From Arthrobacter sp. StoSoilB19 (GTDB taxonomy: Bacteria > Actinomycetota > Actinomycetes > Actinomycetales > Micrococcaceae): a DNA stretch of 64,000 nt. The stretch covers positions 3,348,001-3,412,000 of the forward strand of contig NZ_AP024650.1 of NCBI RefSeq assembly GCF_019977275.1, in the 5' to 3' direction. The position numbers were made by a program, and so were the translations under genes. Of the stretch, positions 18,168 through 25,375 are shown one piece after another. The stretch's first letter is position 1. Each line of letters starts with the position of its first letter. The notes under the pieces were generated by a model that was not told the DNA's origin, ran no database searches, and saw only the letters and a list, made by a program, of their open reading frames with translations.

Positions 18168-18767
18168 ATGAAGAAGACTTTCGCTGCACTCGCGCTTGCG
18201 GGCTCTATCGCACTCATCGGCTCGGCTCCTGCCATGGCCGCAACCTACCCTGCTCTTCCGCCGCAGGCAGCCGTTTCTGACGGTGTCGTTGGCCCGGGCG
18301 AATCCTTCGTCTTCCGTGGCCAGGGCTTCCGTGCCGGAGAACCGCTGATCATCCGCGTTACACCCGGCCAGGCTCCCGCTTCCAACGGCGCTGGCGTTGG
18401 TAACCGTGCGGTTGCCGCCCGCATCGCCGTCGTCACCGAGGCTCAGAACCTGTCCGCTACTGCAGACGCCCAGGGCGCTGTCGCACTCCCGATCGCAATC
18501 AGCGAAGCCGGGACCTACTCCATCACCGCTACCGGCACCCAGTCCGGTGTCACCGTCGGCCCCGTCACGGTTACCGTGGCAGCTTCACTGGCCAACACCG
18601 GTGGGAACGCCGCCGGCGCTCCGCTGGCCAACACCGGCGGCCTTGCCAACACCGGTGCCGACTCCGGCCTTGTTCTCTGGACCTTGGTTGGCGCAGGCGC
18701 ACTTGCTGCCGGCGCAACCTCGGTAGTGGTGGTCCGCCGCCGCGCCAAGGCAGAGGCTGCTGCCTAA
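18168..18767 (+). CDS. Secreted surface protein with LAxTG-type sorting signals
   Basis: A 199-aa exported protein. A signal peptide (KKTFAALALAGSIALIGSAP, cleavage near AMA-A) is followed by an immunoglobulin-like beta domain (about residues 30-140). The C-terminus has three LANTG motifs (LANTGG, LANTGG, LANTGADSG), then a hydrophobic span and the tail VVVRRRAKAEAAA. This is a cell-wall anchoring signal of the LAxTG kind used by class E sortases in actinobacteria. Three tandem copies are unusual. GGGGGGAC upstream is the ribosome site and a strong terminator follows. It is monocistronic. It lies directly after the polysaccharide locus and may be a wall component that interacts with the polymer. 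Confidence 0.88.
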   Translation: MKKTFAALALAGSIALIGSAPAMAATYPALPPQAAVSDGVVGPGESFVFRGQGFRAGEPLIIRVTPGQAPASNGAGVGNRAVAARIAVVTEAQNLSATADAQGAVALPIAISEAGTYSITATGTQSGVTVGPVTVTVAASLANTGGNAAGAPLANTGGLANTGADSGLVLWTLVGAGALAAGATSVVVVRRRAKAEAAA

Positions 18768-18788
18768 CAACGATTTTCCAGCACCAAC

Positions 18789-18830
18789 AAAGGTGGGTGC
18801 TTCTCCGGAAACGGAGAAGCACCCACCTTT
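18789..18830 (+). terminator. Strong factor-independent terminator
   Basis: A perfect 19-bp stem (18789-18807 with 18812-18830) closed by a GAAA tetraloop. The stem ends in CACCTTT followed by TGCTTT. It lies 21 bases after the stop of the LANTG surface protein and ends its transcript. The mirrored AAAGG start also gives a T-rich end on the minus strand, so it may work in both directions. Confidence 0.9.
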
Positions 18831-18856
18831 TGCTTTGTGTGGTATCTATTTGATCT

Positions 18857-19003
18857 ATGGGGAGACATTGGCACAGAGCACCACGAGAGTACGACTTTTC
18901 CATTCCGCTCCCCCAACCCCGGGTGCTGCACTACATGCTTCTTATGCTGCTGGCTATAGCGGCCGTCGGAACCGCAGTGTTCGCCCTACTACGAGCCTCC
19001 TGA
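18857..19003 (+). CDS. 48-aa small membrane protein (possible)
   Basis: An ATG-TGA frame encoding a basic N-terminus (MGRHWHRAPREYDFSIPLPQ), then a hydrophobic segment of about 22 residues (YMLLMLLAIAAVGTAVFALL) ending RAS. It starts 26 bases after the terminator and ends eight bases before the TTG start of the VanZ-like gene, which suggests co-transcription. No ribosome site is obvious; translation could be leaderless from a promoter overlapping TATCTAT. No family recognised. It could instead be untranslated leader. Confidence 0.4.
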   Translation: MGRHWHRAPREYDFSIPLPQPRVLHYMLLMLLAIAAVGTAVFALLRAS

Positions 19004-19010
19004 GGTCCGT

Positions 19011-19469
19011 TTGAGGTTCCTTCACAACTATCGCTTATGGCGCAAGGTTCTGGCAGCTATGCTCATTCCGCTGGCGCTCGTTGCTTTCTGGCCGTCACCG
19101 GTAGATAAGCCTGTTTCGGGACAACTCACCGCGATCCTGCATTTCCTCCACGGCCACGGCGTCCCTGGTTGGTTCAATTACAAATTTGTCGAAGCCTCCG
19201 CCAATGTTGCCCTATTTGTGCCAGTCGGTTTTGTGAGCCGGTTGGCATCTCCAGAAAAACGCTGGTGGCAGATCGGGGCATTCGGATTGCTGGTTTCCGG
19301 CTGCATCGAGCTCGGCCAGCTCCTGTTTCTTCACGACCGTTTTGCAAGCCCGTCAGACATCGTGACAAACACGTCAGGAGCCCTCATAGGATGCCTTCTG
19401 GCAGCCTTGGCTGCCCAAACGCAGAAGAGGCCCGTAGCCTTCCGGCAACGGGCCTCCAAGAAGCAATAG
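19011..19469 (+). CDS. VanZ-like membrane protein
   Basis: A 152-aa VanZ-family protein with about four membrane spans. Recognisable are LIPLALVAFWPSPVD, the ASANVALFVPVGFV segment, and GCIELGQLLFLHDRFASPSDIVTNTSGALIG, which contains the family's conserved E...R..D.xD-x2-N-x2-G pattern. VanZ-like proteins are named from a glycopeptide-resistance gene, but most are of unknown function. The TTG start at 19011 has GAGG six bases upstream. Its last codons also encode the stem of a minus-strand terminator for galU, so the two convergent genes share that sequence. Confidence 0.8.
   Translation: MRFLHNYRLWRKVLAAMLIPLALVAFWPSPVDKPVSGQLTAILHFLHGHGVPGWFNYKFVEASANVALFVPVGFVSRLASPEKRWWQIGAFGLLVSGCIELGQLLFLHDRFASPSDIVTNTSGALIGCLLAALAAQTQKRPVAFRQRASKKQ
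19427..19456 (-). terminator. galU terminator inside the end of the VanZ-like gene
   Basis: A perfect 9-bp stem, GAGGCCCGT (19427-19435) with ACGGGCCTC (19448-19456), lies 24 bases beyond the galU stop when read on the minus strand and is followed there by TTCTGCGTTTG. It is inside the coding sequence of the convergent VanZ-like gene. Confidence 0.65.
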
Positions 19470-19479
19470 AGGGTCGGGG

Positions 19480-20370
19480 CTAGCCGACGAAGTTCTTCAT
19501 CCAGGTCTTCAGGTCCTCACCGAACTCCACGCGCTCAGACGCGAGGGTGATGACCGCCTTGAGGTAGCTCAGCTTATCGCCGGTATCATAACGGCGGCCC
19601 TTGAAGACCACGCCGTAAACGCCGGAGCCGTCGCCTTCGCCGGCAGCCAGGGTCTGCAGGGCGTCCGTCAGCTGGATCTCGTTGCCGCGGCCCGGCTCCG
19701 TGTTCTCCAGGACGCCGAAGACGGAGTGGTGCAGCACGTAGCGGCCGATCACTGCCAGGTTGGATGGAGCCTCGCCGACGGCGGGCTTCTCCACCAGGCT
19801 GTTAACGCGGACGTAGTCTTCGCCGTCCACGGCGGTGATGTCTGCGCAGCCGTAAGCGCTGATCTGCGACGGATCAACCTCGATCAGCGCGATTACTGAA
19901 CCGCCCGTCTTCTGCTGCACCTCCATCATGGTGCTCAGCAGGGTCTCTGCCTCGTCGATGAGGTCGTCACCCAACAGGACGGCGAACGGTTCGTCGCCCA
20001 CGTGCTGCTGGGCGCACAGCACGGCGTGGCCCAGGCCCTTGGCTTCACCCTGGCGGACGTAGTGGATGGGGCCCAGGTTGGAGGCGTACTCCACCAGACC
20101 CAGCTTGTCCTTGTCCCCCTTGGCCTCAAGGGCAGCCTCCAAGCCGGGCTCGCGGTCGAAGTGGTCCTCCAGGGCGCGCTTGTTGCGGCCCGTGATCATC
20201 AGCAGGTCTGTGAGGCCTGCGTCAATGGCTTCCTCCACCACATACTGGATCGCCGGGCGGTCAACCACCGGCAGCATTTCCTTCGGCATTGCCTTGGTGG
20301 CGGGCAGGAAGCGTGTCCCCAATCCGGCAGCAGGAATGACGGCTTTGGTTATTGCTTTCCCCTTAGTCAT
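19480..20370 (-). CDS. galU: UTP-glucose-1-phosphate uridylyltransferase
   Basis: A 296-aa nucleotidyltransferase making UDP-glucose from UTP and glucose-1-phosphate. The N-terminal signature AVIPAAGLGTRFLPATKAMP with the KEMLPVVDRPAIQYVVEEA segment is that of GalU. LLGDDLIDE gives the metal-binding acidic residues and SLVEKPAVGEAPS is also conserved. Length is standard. It provides the substrate for ugd at 14799, and probably glucose units for the polymer. It is transcribed alone, convergent with the VanZ-like gene. Confidence 0.96.
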   Translation of the reverse strand: MTKGKAITKAVIPAAGLGTRFLPATKAMPKEMLPVVDRPAIQYVVEEAIDAGLTDLLMITGRNKRALEDHFDREPGLEAALEAKGDKDKLGLVEYASNLGPIHYVRQGEAKGLGHAVLCAQQHVGDEPFAVLLGDDLIDEAETLLSTMMEVQQKTGGSVIALIEVDPSQISAYGCADITAVDGEDYVRVNSLVEKPAVGEAPSNLAVIGRYVLHHSVFGVLENTEPGRGNEIQLTDALQTLAAGEGDGSGVYGVVFKGRRYDTGDKLSYLKAVITLASERVEFGEDLKTWMKNFVG

Positions 20371-20485
20371 AGCTGAACCTTAACAAATTTGGTGTGTTAA
20401 TCGGCAATCGGATGCGGAAATAGGAAGGCCCAGACAGCAGCCAAGCAGGGCTATTTGCTCCACCCTGCACCCACCCGCGGTGACG

Positions 20486-21388
20486 TCATGGGAGATGACG
20501 AAGGTCACGGAGGAGGCTTGGGATATCGCGAAAGAACCGGACCCACCTGCCCCGATGCTGATTCAACCGACCCAGTACCGACAGGTCAGCATAGATGTTT
20601 CCCGTCAGGAAAACTTCGGTACGCGGAAAGACCGCGCGCCACAGCATTTTTGGCTTGTCCCTCCACGAAGCCTGGACAATGGCAATGATCCGGGCGCTCC
20701 CGGGCGCCTGCGCCGTGACGCGGTTGCGCCACTCTTGGGAGGGTTCCGGCCAAGCAGGGACTACTGATTCGGGAAGAAGAGCTTCAAGGAAAGGCCGGAC
20801 GGCGGCCAGGGCGCCCGTGGCCGTAGCGAGCTCCAAGAGCGCCTCCGACTGGGATCCCTGCCGCGCGACGCCGGCCAGGTACTGCAGCTCCTGCCGACAG
20901 GCCGGCAGCTCGGGTGACCGCAAGGCGTGCAGTGCCAGAAACAAGGTCCCAAGAACCTTCGTGGGGACTTTCAGCCGTTGTCCTGCGAGCTGCACGTGGG
21001 TGGTGTTCGCCCACAGGGTCTCGAAGCAGCTGCCAGATGGTTCTTCCATTCCTGGAAAGCGGAAATGGACGTCGATGCAGCACGGCCACTCTGGGTGATC
21101 CAGGGTCACCGAGTGCTTAGGAAAGGTGATGTTATCTGGATCCGACGGGCGCTCCCGCCAGCCTCGGCTCTGCAGGGCTTGCATTAGAGGGTGGAGGTCG
21201 GAGGGTGCAACAAAGACGTCCACGTCGGCCGATACTTTGGCTTGACGCAGGCCCTGGATGACGCTGGCTGGTCCCTTAATAAAGAAGACCCGTATTCCCA
21301 GGCTGTCCGCCACACGCGACACCAGGGCATGGCCGAGGAGTACGCCCTCCGGGATCCTGAGTTGGGTTTCCTGGCCAGGGAACGTCAT
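20486..21388 (-). CDS. Nucleotidyltransferase family protein (NTP_transf_5-like)
   Basis: A 300-aa protein resembling uncharacterised nucleotidyltransferases of the NTP_transf_5 kind. The core has FFIKGPASVIQGL, then SADVDVFVAPSDLHPL (the paired Asp of a pol-beta-type active site), and the strand CIDVHFRFPGMEE, whose Asp completes the triad. The C-terminal half is helical. Relatives occur in RiPP and polysaccharide clusters; in lasso-peptide loci such enzymes act after an HPr-kinase-like enzyme. ATG 21388, seven bases after the kinase stop, is chosen over a longer frame overlapping it. It is the last gene of a five-gene operon. The substrate is unknown. Confidence 0.75.
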   Translation of the reverse strand: MTFPGQETQLRIPEGVLLGHALVSRVADSLGIRVFFIKGPASVIQGLRQAKVSADVDVFVAPSDLHPLMQALQSRGWRERPSDPDNITFPKHSVTLDHPEWPCCIDVHFRFPGMEEPSGSCFETLWANTTHVQLAGQRLKVPTKVLGTLFLALHALRSPELPACRQELQYLAGVARQGSQSEALLELATATGALAAVRPFLEALLPESVVPAWPEPSQEWRNRVTAQAPGSARIIAIVQASWRDKPKMLWRAVFPRTEVFLTGNIYADLSVLGRLNQHRGRWVRFFRDIPSLLRDLRHLP

Positions 21389-21395
21389 GGGATGC

Positions 21396-22934
21396 CTAGA
21401 TCCTGGCTCTGCGGCCGCCGTGGACGGCTTCCAGTACATCGAAGGTATCTGCGTTCTGACAGTCGTCGACGGGCTCAGATTCCGCAAAGGACGGAGCTGG
21501 TGCCGATGAATATGTTCCGTAGTAGGAGTAGGCGTCCCTTCCCTTGATGGGAACGTAGTTGAGAACGGCTCCCAGGACGCGCCCCTTGACCTTTTGAAGG
21601 TTCCCCAGGGATTGGTCCAGCTGCTCCTGGGTGGTCCGCCCAGTCCTAATCACCAGGATGGCGCCATCGGCGGCGCGCGAGAGGACAGCTGCGTCCGTCA
21701 CGGGAAGAAGCGGCGGCGCGTCGATAAGGACGACGGCATCCTTGGCCAGGGTATTGAGCATGTTCTTCATGGCCCGGGAGCCCAGCAGCTCGCTGGGATT
21801 CGGCGGGATGCGGCCTGATCCCAGGACTGAGAGGTTGGGCAGCGCACCCCAGGGCTGGAGGACATCGGCGAGCTGGGCGGTGCCCGTGAGCACATCGGTG
21901 ACCCCTACTCCCGGAACCAGGTTGAAGACGTCCACCAGCGTGGGCCGGCGGAGGTCGCCGTCGACCACCACGACGTTTTCACCTGCTGCCGCCATGGTGA
22001 CCGCCAGGTTGGCCGTCACCGTGGACTTGCCCTCCGCCTGAAGAGAGCTGGTGACCACGATGATCCGTGGGGGCTGGTCGACGTCCAGGAAACTGAGGTT
22101 GGTCCGCAGTTCGCGGAGAGCCTCTGCCATGGCGCCGCCGGCGTCATGGAGCTGCGCGGCGGTGCCGGCGTCTACGATGGTGCTCTTCCCATCCAAGCGG
22201 TGGTCCACAGGGAGCGTGCCAATCACAGGAACGCCGAACAGCCGTTCAATGTCCGCAGCCTTCTGGATGCGCCGGTCCAGGTGCCGGCGTATCAGCGCGT
22301 AAGCCACACCAAGGGCCAGCCCGACGAGGGCACCGAGGGCCAGGTTGAGCTTGGTGTTGGGTGACGTGGGGCTGGTGGGGAACACGGCTTTGCCCAGCGG
22401 GAGTACGCGGACAGCCGTCTCTGCACTGGGGGACGACCCGGCTGCGTCGGCGGAGGGTGCCGTCTCAATGGCCTCCACTTGGGCGGCGAGGCCGTTGACC
22501 CAGGCATCCGCCACCCGCTGCGCAGTTGCGGGATCCGTGGACTGTGCGGTGACCCTGATCTCGGCCGTATCCAGCGGTACCTTGACACTGATGCTGCCAA
22601 GGAGGGCGTCGGCAGTTGTTTTCAGGTCCAGGGCCTGGATGACCCGGTCCGCGACGAGCCGCGATTTTGCCACGGATTCGTAATTCTTGACCTTGGCCTT
22701 AGCCAGGCTGTCGCCGGCCAGTGCCAGGCTCACGTTGTCCGAGCCAGGGGTGACCACTATGCCGCTGGAATCAGAGGAGTAGATCTTTGGCTGCAGGATG
22801 GTCCATCCGGCAGCTGCCACGGTGGCCAGCAGGGTGAAGGCGACAATGGCCTTCCAGTACACCCTCAGGACGTTCAGGTAGTCCGCCAGGTCCAGGCCCG
22901 GAGAGGCCTCCGGGGGCGCGGTTGTTGTGCTCAT
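21396..22934 (-). CDS. Second Wzz-domain co-polymerase with BY-kinase domain
   Basis: A 512-aa fusion with the same layout as the protein at 2631: DLADYLNVLRVYWKAIVAF leads into TM1 (about 26-48), a Wzz loop, TM2 (LNLALGALVGLALGVAYALI, about 198-217), and a kinase with Walker A SSLQAEGKSTVTANLA, Walker A' VVVVDGDLRRPT, Walker B VVLIDAPPLLP, and a terminal tyrosine cluster DAYSYYGTYSS. It should be membrane-anchored with the kinase inside. Unlike the first copy it sits inside the operon of HPr-kinase-like, PqqD-like and nucleotidyltransferase genes, 44 bp after the first of these. It has higher GC than the first copy, so the two are old paralogues or separately acquired. Confidence 0.92.
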   Translation of the reverse strand: MSTTTAPPEASPGLDLADYLNVLRVYWKAIVAFTLLATVAAAGWTILQPKIYSSDSSGIVVTPGSDNVSLALAGDSLAKAKVKNYESVAKSRLVADRVIQALDLKTTADALLGSISVKVPLDTAEIRVTAQSTDPATAQRVADAWVNGLAAQVEAIETAPSADAAGSSPSAETAVRVLPLGKAVFPTSPTSPNTKLNLALGALVGLALGVAYALIRRHLDRRIQKAADIERLFGVPVIGTLPVDHRLDGKSTIVDAGTAAQLHDAGGAMAEALRELRTNLSFLDVDQPPRIIVVTSSLQAEGKSTVTANLAVTMAAAGENVVVVDGDLRRPTLVDVFNLVPGVGVTDVLTGTAQLADVLQPWGALPNLSVLGSGRIPPNPSELLGSRAMKNMLNTLAKDAVVLIDAPPLLPVTDAAVLSRAADGAILVIRTGRTTQEQLDQSLGNLQKVKGRVLGAVLNYVPIKGRDAYSYYGTYSSAPAPSFAESEPVDDCQNADTFDVLEAVHGGRRARI

Positions 22935-22978
22935 GATGATTCCTCAGATTCAGGTCTTGTACGCGCCTTGCAGACGGT

Positions 22979-24199
22979 CTATTTTTCGCCGCGTTCCAAT
23001 ACCGACTTGGCGATGAGGTGTTCTACGGCTGTGGCGACGGCGGCCCGGTAACCTTCGGGTTCGCCGTGCACCTTTCCTACGTGGTCCATCACGTCGTCCA
23101 GCTCTACCGGCCCAGCACAGGCATCCCAGACCGCGGGTCCGATACCAGTCAGGCGCACTATCTCGTTGTCCAGCATGACCAGCAGCTCGGCGCCGATTTT
23201 CACAGCGTCTTTTGGGGCCCTCCGCCGGATACTGCCGGCCGGGATGTATGTTTGGTGGGCAACTTCTTCTGCGGCGGGTTCCCACTCCGTTGCCGACGTT
23301 GCCTGCAGCCGGAACAAGGGCTCCAGGACGGCCGGCAGGTCGGCTGCCTCCGCATAGGTCACCTGCCACACTCCCCCGACACTCTCGATGAGGCGGCACA
23401 ACGACTGCAGCGGATCCACGAATTCTGCCTGCGAGGACGATTCAGGGATGAGCGCGAGCAGGGCCTCGGCCAGTGGCACCCGTTCCAGCGCTGGAGCCAC
23501 CGGAATCGCCCCCTGGACGCGGTTCAAGAGCACGATGGACTGGATGAAGGGCATGGCCGGGGCTGGCTGCAAACCAAACTCGTCCGGCCCTATCTGGCGC
23601 TTGGGTGCAGAGGCTTCCTGCTTGACCGATAAAGGCTTGGGGTAGGGGACCACGGAGCCGTCCCAGGCGACGGCTACTGTCTCGTCCGTGACGTAGCCGT
23701 AGGTCCTGGCGAGCACGGAAGCTGCGGTGGTCTTCCCTGTCCCGGATTTGGCCACCAGCGCCACCACGGCCCCCGTGCCCGGATCGGCAACCCCGCAGGC
23801 GTGGAGCATGGTCAGTTCACCGGCATTGGCCAGAATCGCAGATACCGTGAGCCGTGACGTGAGGTTCTCAGCAAGCTCCTCAAAGGACGCGGTTCCAATA
23901 TGGAAGGTGCCGTCCCCGTACTTCATCGAGGCGCAGGTGACTGAGGCCGTGAACTGACTACCTCCGGTGGGTTCCATTGGCTCCGGCGGCAGCAGGGGCT
24001 CAGGGCTGCTGCTGATGCACCGCGCCCAGGCCAAGCTCATTGTTGCCCGCTGCTGCCACGTGACCGCAGGGCCCCAGCGGACCACAAACCGCTGCCCCAA
24101 GACCTTCAGGCACAGCAGGTCCCCGCCCCTTGCCAACTCCTCGAACAGGCGCTGCTGCCACGCCGACTGTGCGCTCCCCGAGAGCCCCGCGGACGTCAT
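22979..24199 (-). CDS. HPr-kinase-like P-loop protein fused to a C-terminal PqqD domain
   Basis: A 406-aa two-part protein. The centre has a P-loop, VVALVAKSGTGKTTAASVLA (about residues 147-166), then DETVAVAWDGSVVPYPKPLS, the arrangement of the HPr kinase/phosphatase-like family that phosphorylates serine in proteins or peptides. The last 85 residues (APKDAVKIGAELLVMLDNEI ... GIGPAVWDACAGPVELDDV) form a PqqD-like, peptide-recognising domain. Such kinases occur in RiPP clusters (for example lasso-peptide serine kinases) and in uncharacterised HPr-rel systems. The gene follows a separate PqqD-like gene by four bases and is in the same operon as a BY-kinase and nucleotidyltransferase. The substrate is not known. 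Confidence 0.78.
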   Translation of the reverse strand: MTSAGLSGSAQSAWQQRLFEELARGGDLLCLKVLGQRFVVRWGPAVTWQQRATMSLAWARCISSSPEPLLPPEPMEPTGGSQFTASVTCASMKYGDGTFHIGTASFEELAENLTSRLTVSAILANAGELTMLHACGVADPGTGAVVALVAKSGTGKTTAASVLARTYGYVTDETVAVAWDGSVVPYPKPLSVKQEASAPKRQIGPDEFGLQPAPAMPFIQSIVLLNRVQGAIPVAPALERVPLAEALLALIPESSSQAEFVDPLQSLCRLIESVGGVWQVTYAEAADLPAVLEPLFRLQATSATEWEPAAEEVAHQTYIPAGSIRRRAPKDAVKIGAELLVMLDNEIVRLTGIGPAVWDACAGPVELDDVMDHVGKVHGEPEGYRAAVATAVEHLIAKSVLERGEK

Positions 24200-24203
24200 G
24201 CCG

Positions 24204-24485
24204 TTAGTGGGAAACGCCGCGGGCAGCCTCGATCAGGCGCTGCGCTTCGAGGCTCGCCAGGAAGCCTTCCACCTGCGCCTGCATCTGTCCTGACTGGTCC
24301 TCAAAGGTGGCCTCCAGCTCAGCGAAGATGTCCTGCTCGCTGCGCTGGCCATCGATGAGGTCCCAGATGACCGCGGCCGGACCCTCCAACACCACCGGCT
24401 GGGTTGCGTCGAGATGCAGAAGGGCGACGCGGGCCCGGGGTTCTGTACAAACCTCTGCGACCAGGCCGCCGCGTTTCCAGACCAT
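24204..24485 (-). CDS. PqqD-like peptide-binding protein
   Basis: A 93-aa stand-alone PqqD-family protein. The pattern LHLDATQPVVLEGPAAVIWDLIDGQRSEQDIFAEL is the beta-strand/winged-helix core of PqqD and RiPP recognition elements, with the conserved G-x2-A-x2-IW-x-L-IDG segment. PqqD proteins bind leader peptides and hand them to modifying enzymes. The start is two bases after the stop of the Tat-exported protein gene, and the stop is four bases before the kinase-PqqD fusion. This is the second PqqD module in the operon, which suggests two separate binding events or two substrates. Confidence 0.8.
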   Translation of the reverse strand: MVWKRGGLVAEVCTEPRARVALLHLDATQPVVLEGPAAVIWDLIDGQRSEQDIFAELEATFEDQSGQMQAQVEGFLASLEAQRLIEAARGVSH

Positions 24486-24487
24486 GA

Positions 24488-25087
24488 TCAGTAGTTGACG
24501 GCCAAAGCGCCGGTCAGGATGCGGCTGGTGCCATCCGGAAGCCGGAGCGTGATGGTCAACGTGTAGTTGTAGGTTGTCTTGCTGGGCGATGAACCGGTGA
24601 GGCGCTCATATTGGAACGACATGGGGAAATTCACAGTTGAGCCGCCGCCGATACCGCCGCTGTACGTAAAGGTGGCGTTGTATTCGTGGGTGCTTGAGTA
24701 GGAGGGGCTTCCCAGCGTCAAGGTAGTTGAGCCGGCTTGGATGGACTGGACGCCAGCGCCCGCCGCAACTGTTCCCGTCGGCTTGATATTCACGGTACCG
24801 CTGACAGCGCCAGTAAAGGCGGCGCCGCTGTTGGTGATCTGGAAAGCGGTGGGCCCGGTGCCCGTGTGGTTGGTGCCCGAACCCGTACCTGTTGAGCTAA
24901 CAAACGAAATGCTTGAAACAGGGTTGACCAGGTTGGCGGTAGCCGAAATGCCGGACGCCGCAGCAGCCGGAGCCGCGATGGCCGTGGCGATAACCGGCAG
25001 CGACCAGGCAACGCCGGCAACTACCCTCCGACGGCTGAAACCGTTCTCTTCCTTACCATCGACATCAGCGTTCAAAACCTCAGACAA
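24488..25087 (-). CDS. Tat-type exported small beta-rich protein
   Basis: A 199-aa protein with a charged N-terminus, twin-arginine-like signal (GFSRRRVVAGVAWSLPVIAT, then AAPAAAAS) and a Ser/Thr/Gly-rich mature part with alternating beta pattern (FQITNSGAAFTGAVSGTVNI, YNYTLTITLRLPDGTSRILT). It ends LTGALAVNY with no membrane tail. The TTG start at 25087 has GGGGGCAC upstream. It is the first gene of the operon with PqqD, HPr-kinase-like/PqqD, BY-kinase and nucleotidyltransferase genes, so it is a candidate substrate of those enzymes; this is inference. No enzyme motif is seen. It could instead be an unrelated surface protein. Confidence 0.7.
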   Translation of the reverse strand: MSEVLNADVDGKEENGFSRRRVVAGVAWSLPVIATAIAAPAAAASGISATANLVNPVSSISFVSSTGTGSGTNHTGTGPTAFQITNSGAAFTGAVSGTVNIKPTGTVAAGAGVQSIQAGSTTLTLGSPSYSSTHEYNATFTYSGGIGGGSTVNFPMSFQYERLTGSSPSKTTYNYTLTITLRLPDGTSRILTGALAVNY

Positions 25088-25271
25088 TTGTGCCCCCAGA
25101 ATAAGTTTCCAGATGGGGCTGCCTACTTGAGACCGGCAGCGCGCATCAACCGGATTTTGTCCGGCTGCGCCTACTCTTGCGAACGCGAATTAATATTTCT
25201 GCAATTGCCTTGCAAGGTTCAATCAAGAATTCTGCAAGGGCTCTTGATCGTCCCCCACGGACTCCCCCGAC

Positions 25272-25357
25272 GGCGGTGCACAGCAGCTGCTGGGCACCGC
25301 ATCGATCCGGGTAGGACAGCAGCGGGGCGATCCGCTGCTGCCCGGGAGAGCACGTGG
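25272..25357 (-). pseudogene. Fragment resembling part of paaE
   Basis: About 86 bp of intergenic DNA align, with small gaps, to 38102-38190 inside paaE, in the same orientation. Shared blocks include CACGTGCTCTC, GCAGCGGATCGC, CCGCTGCTGTCC, CCGGATCGATGCGG and CAGCAGCTGCTG. The encoded peptide is close to the paaE segment EQRIAPLLSGRIDAEKLQQLL but is interrupted by frame changes. It contains a 9-bp hairpin (CAGCAGCGG/CCGCTGCTG) close to the end of the FAD/Fe-S oxidase gene and may now act as its terminator. A decayed relic or a captured fragment are both possible. Confidence 0.5.
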
Positions 25358-25375
25358 CGGGAAGGTGCCGGTTCC

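Noticed and set aside
24488..25087. Lasso-peptide or other standard RiPP cluster
   Set aside because: No asparagine-synthetase-like cyclase, transglutaminase-like protease or short precursor with a core is visible; only PqqD, kinase and nucleotidyltransferase parts are shared.
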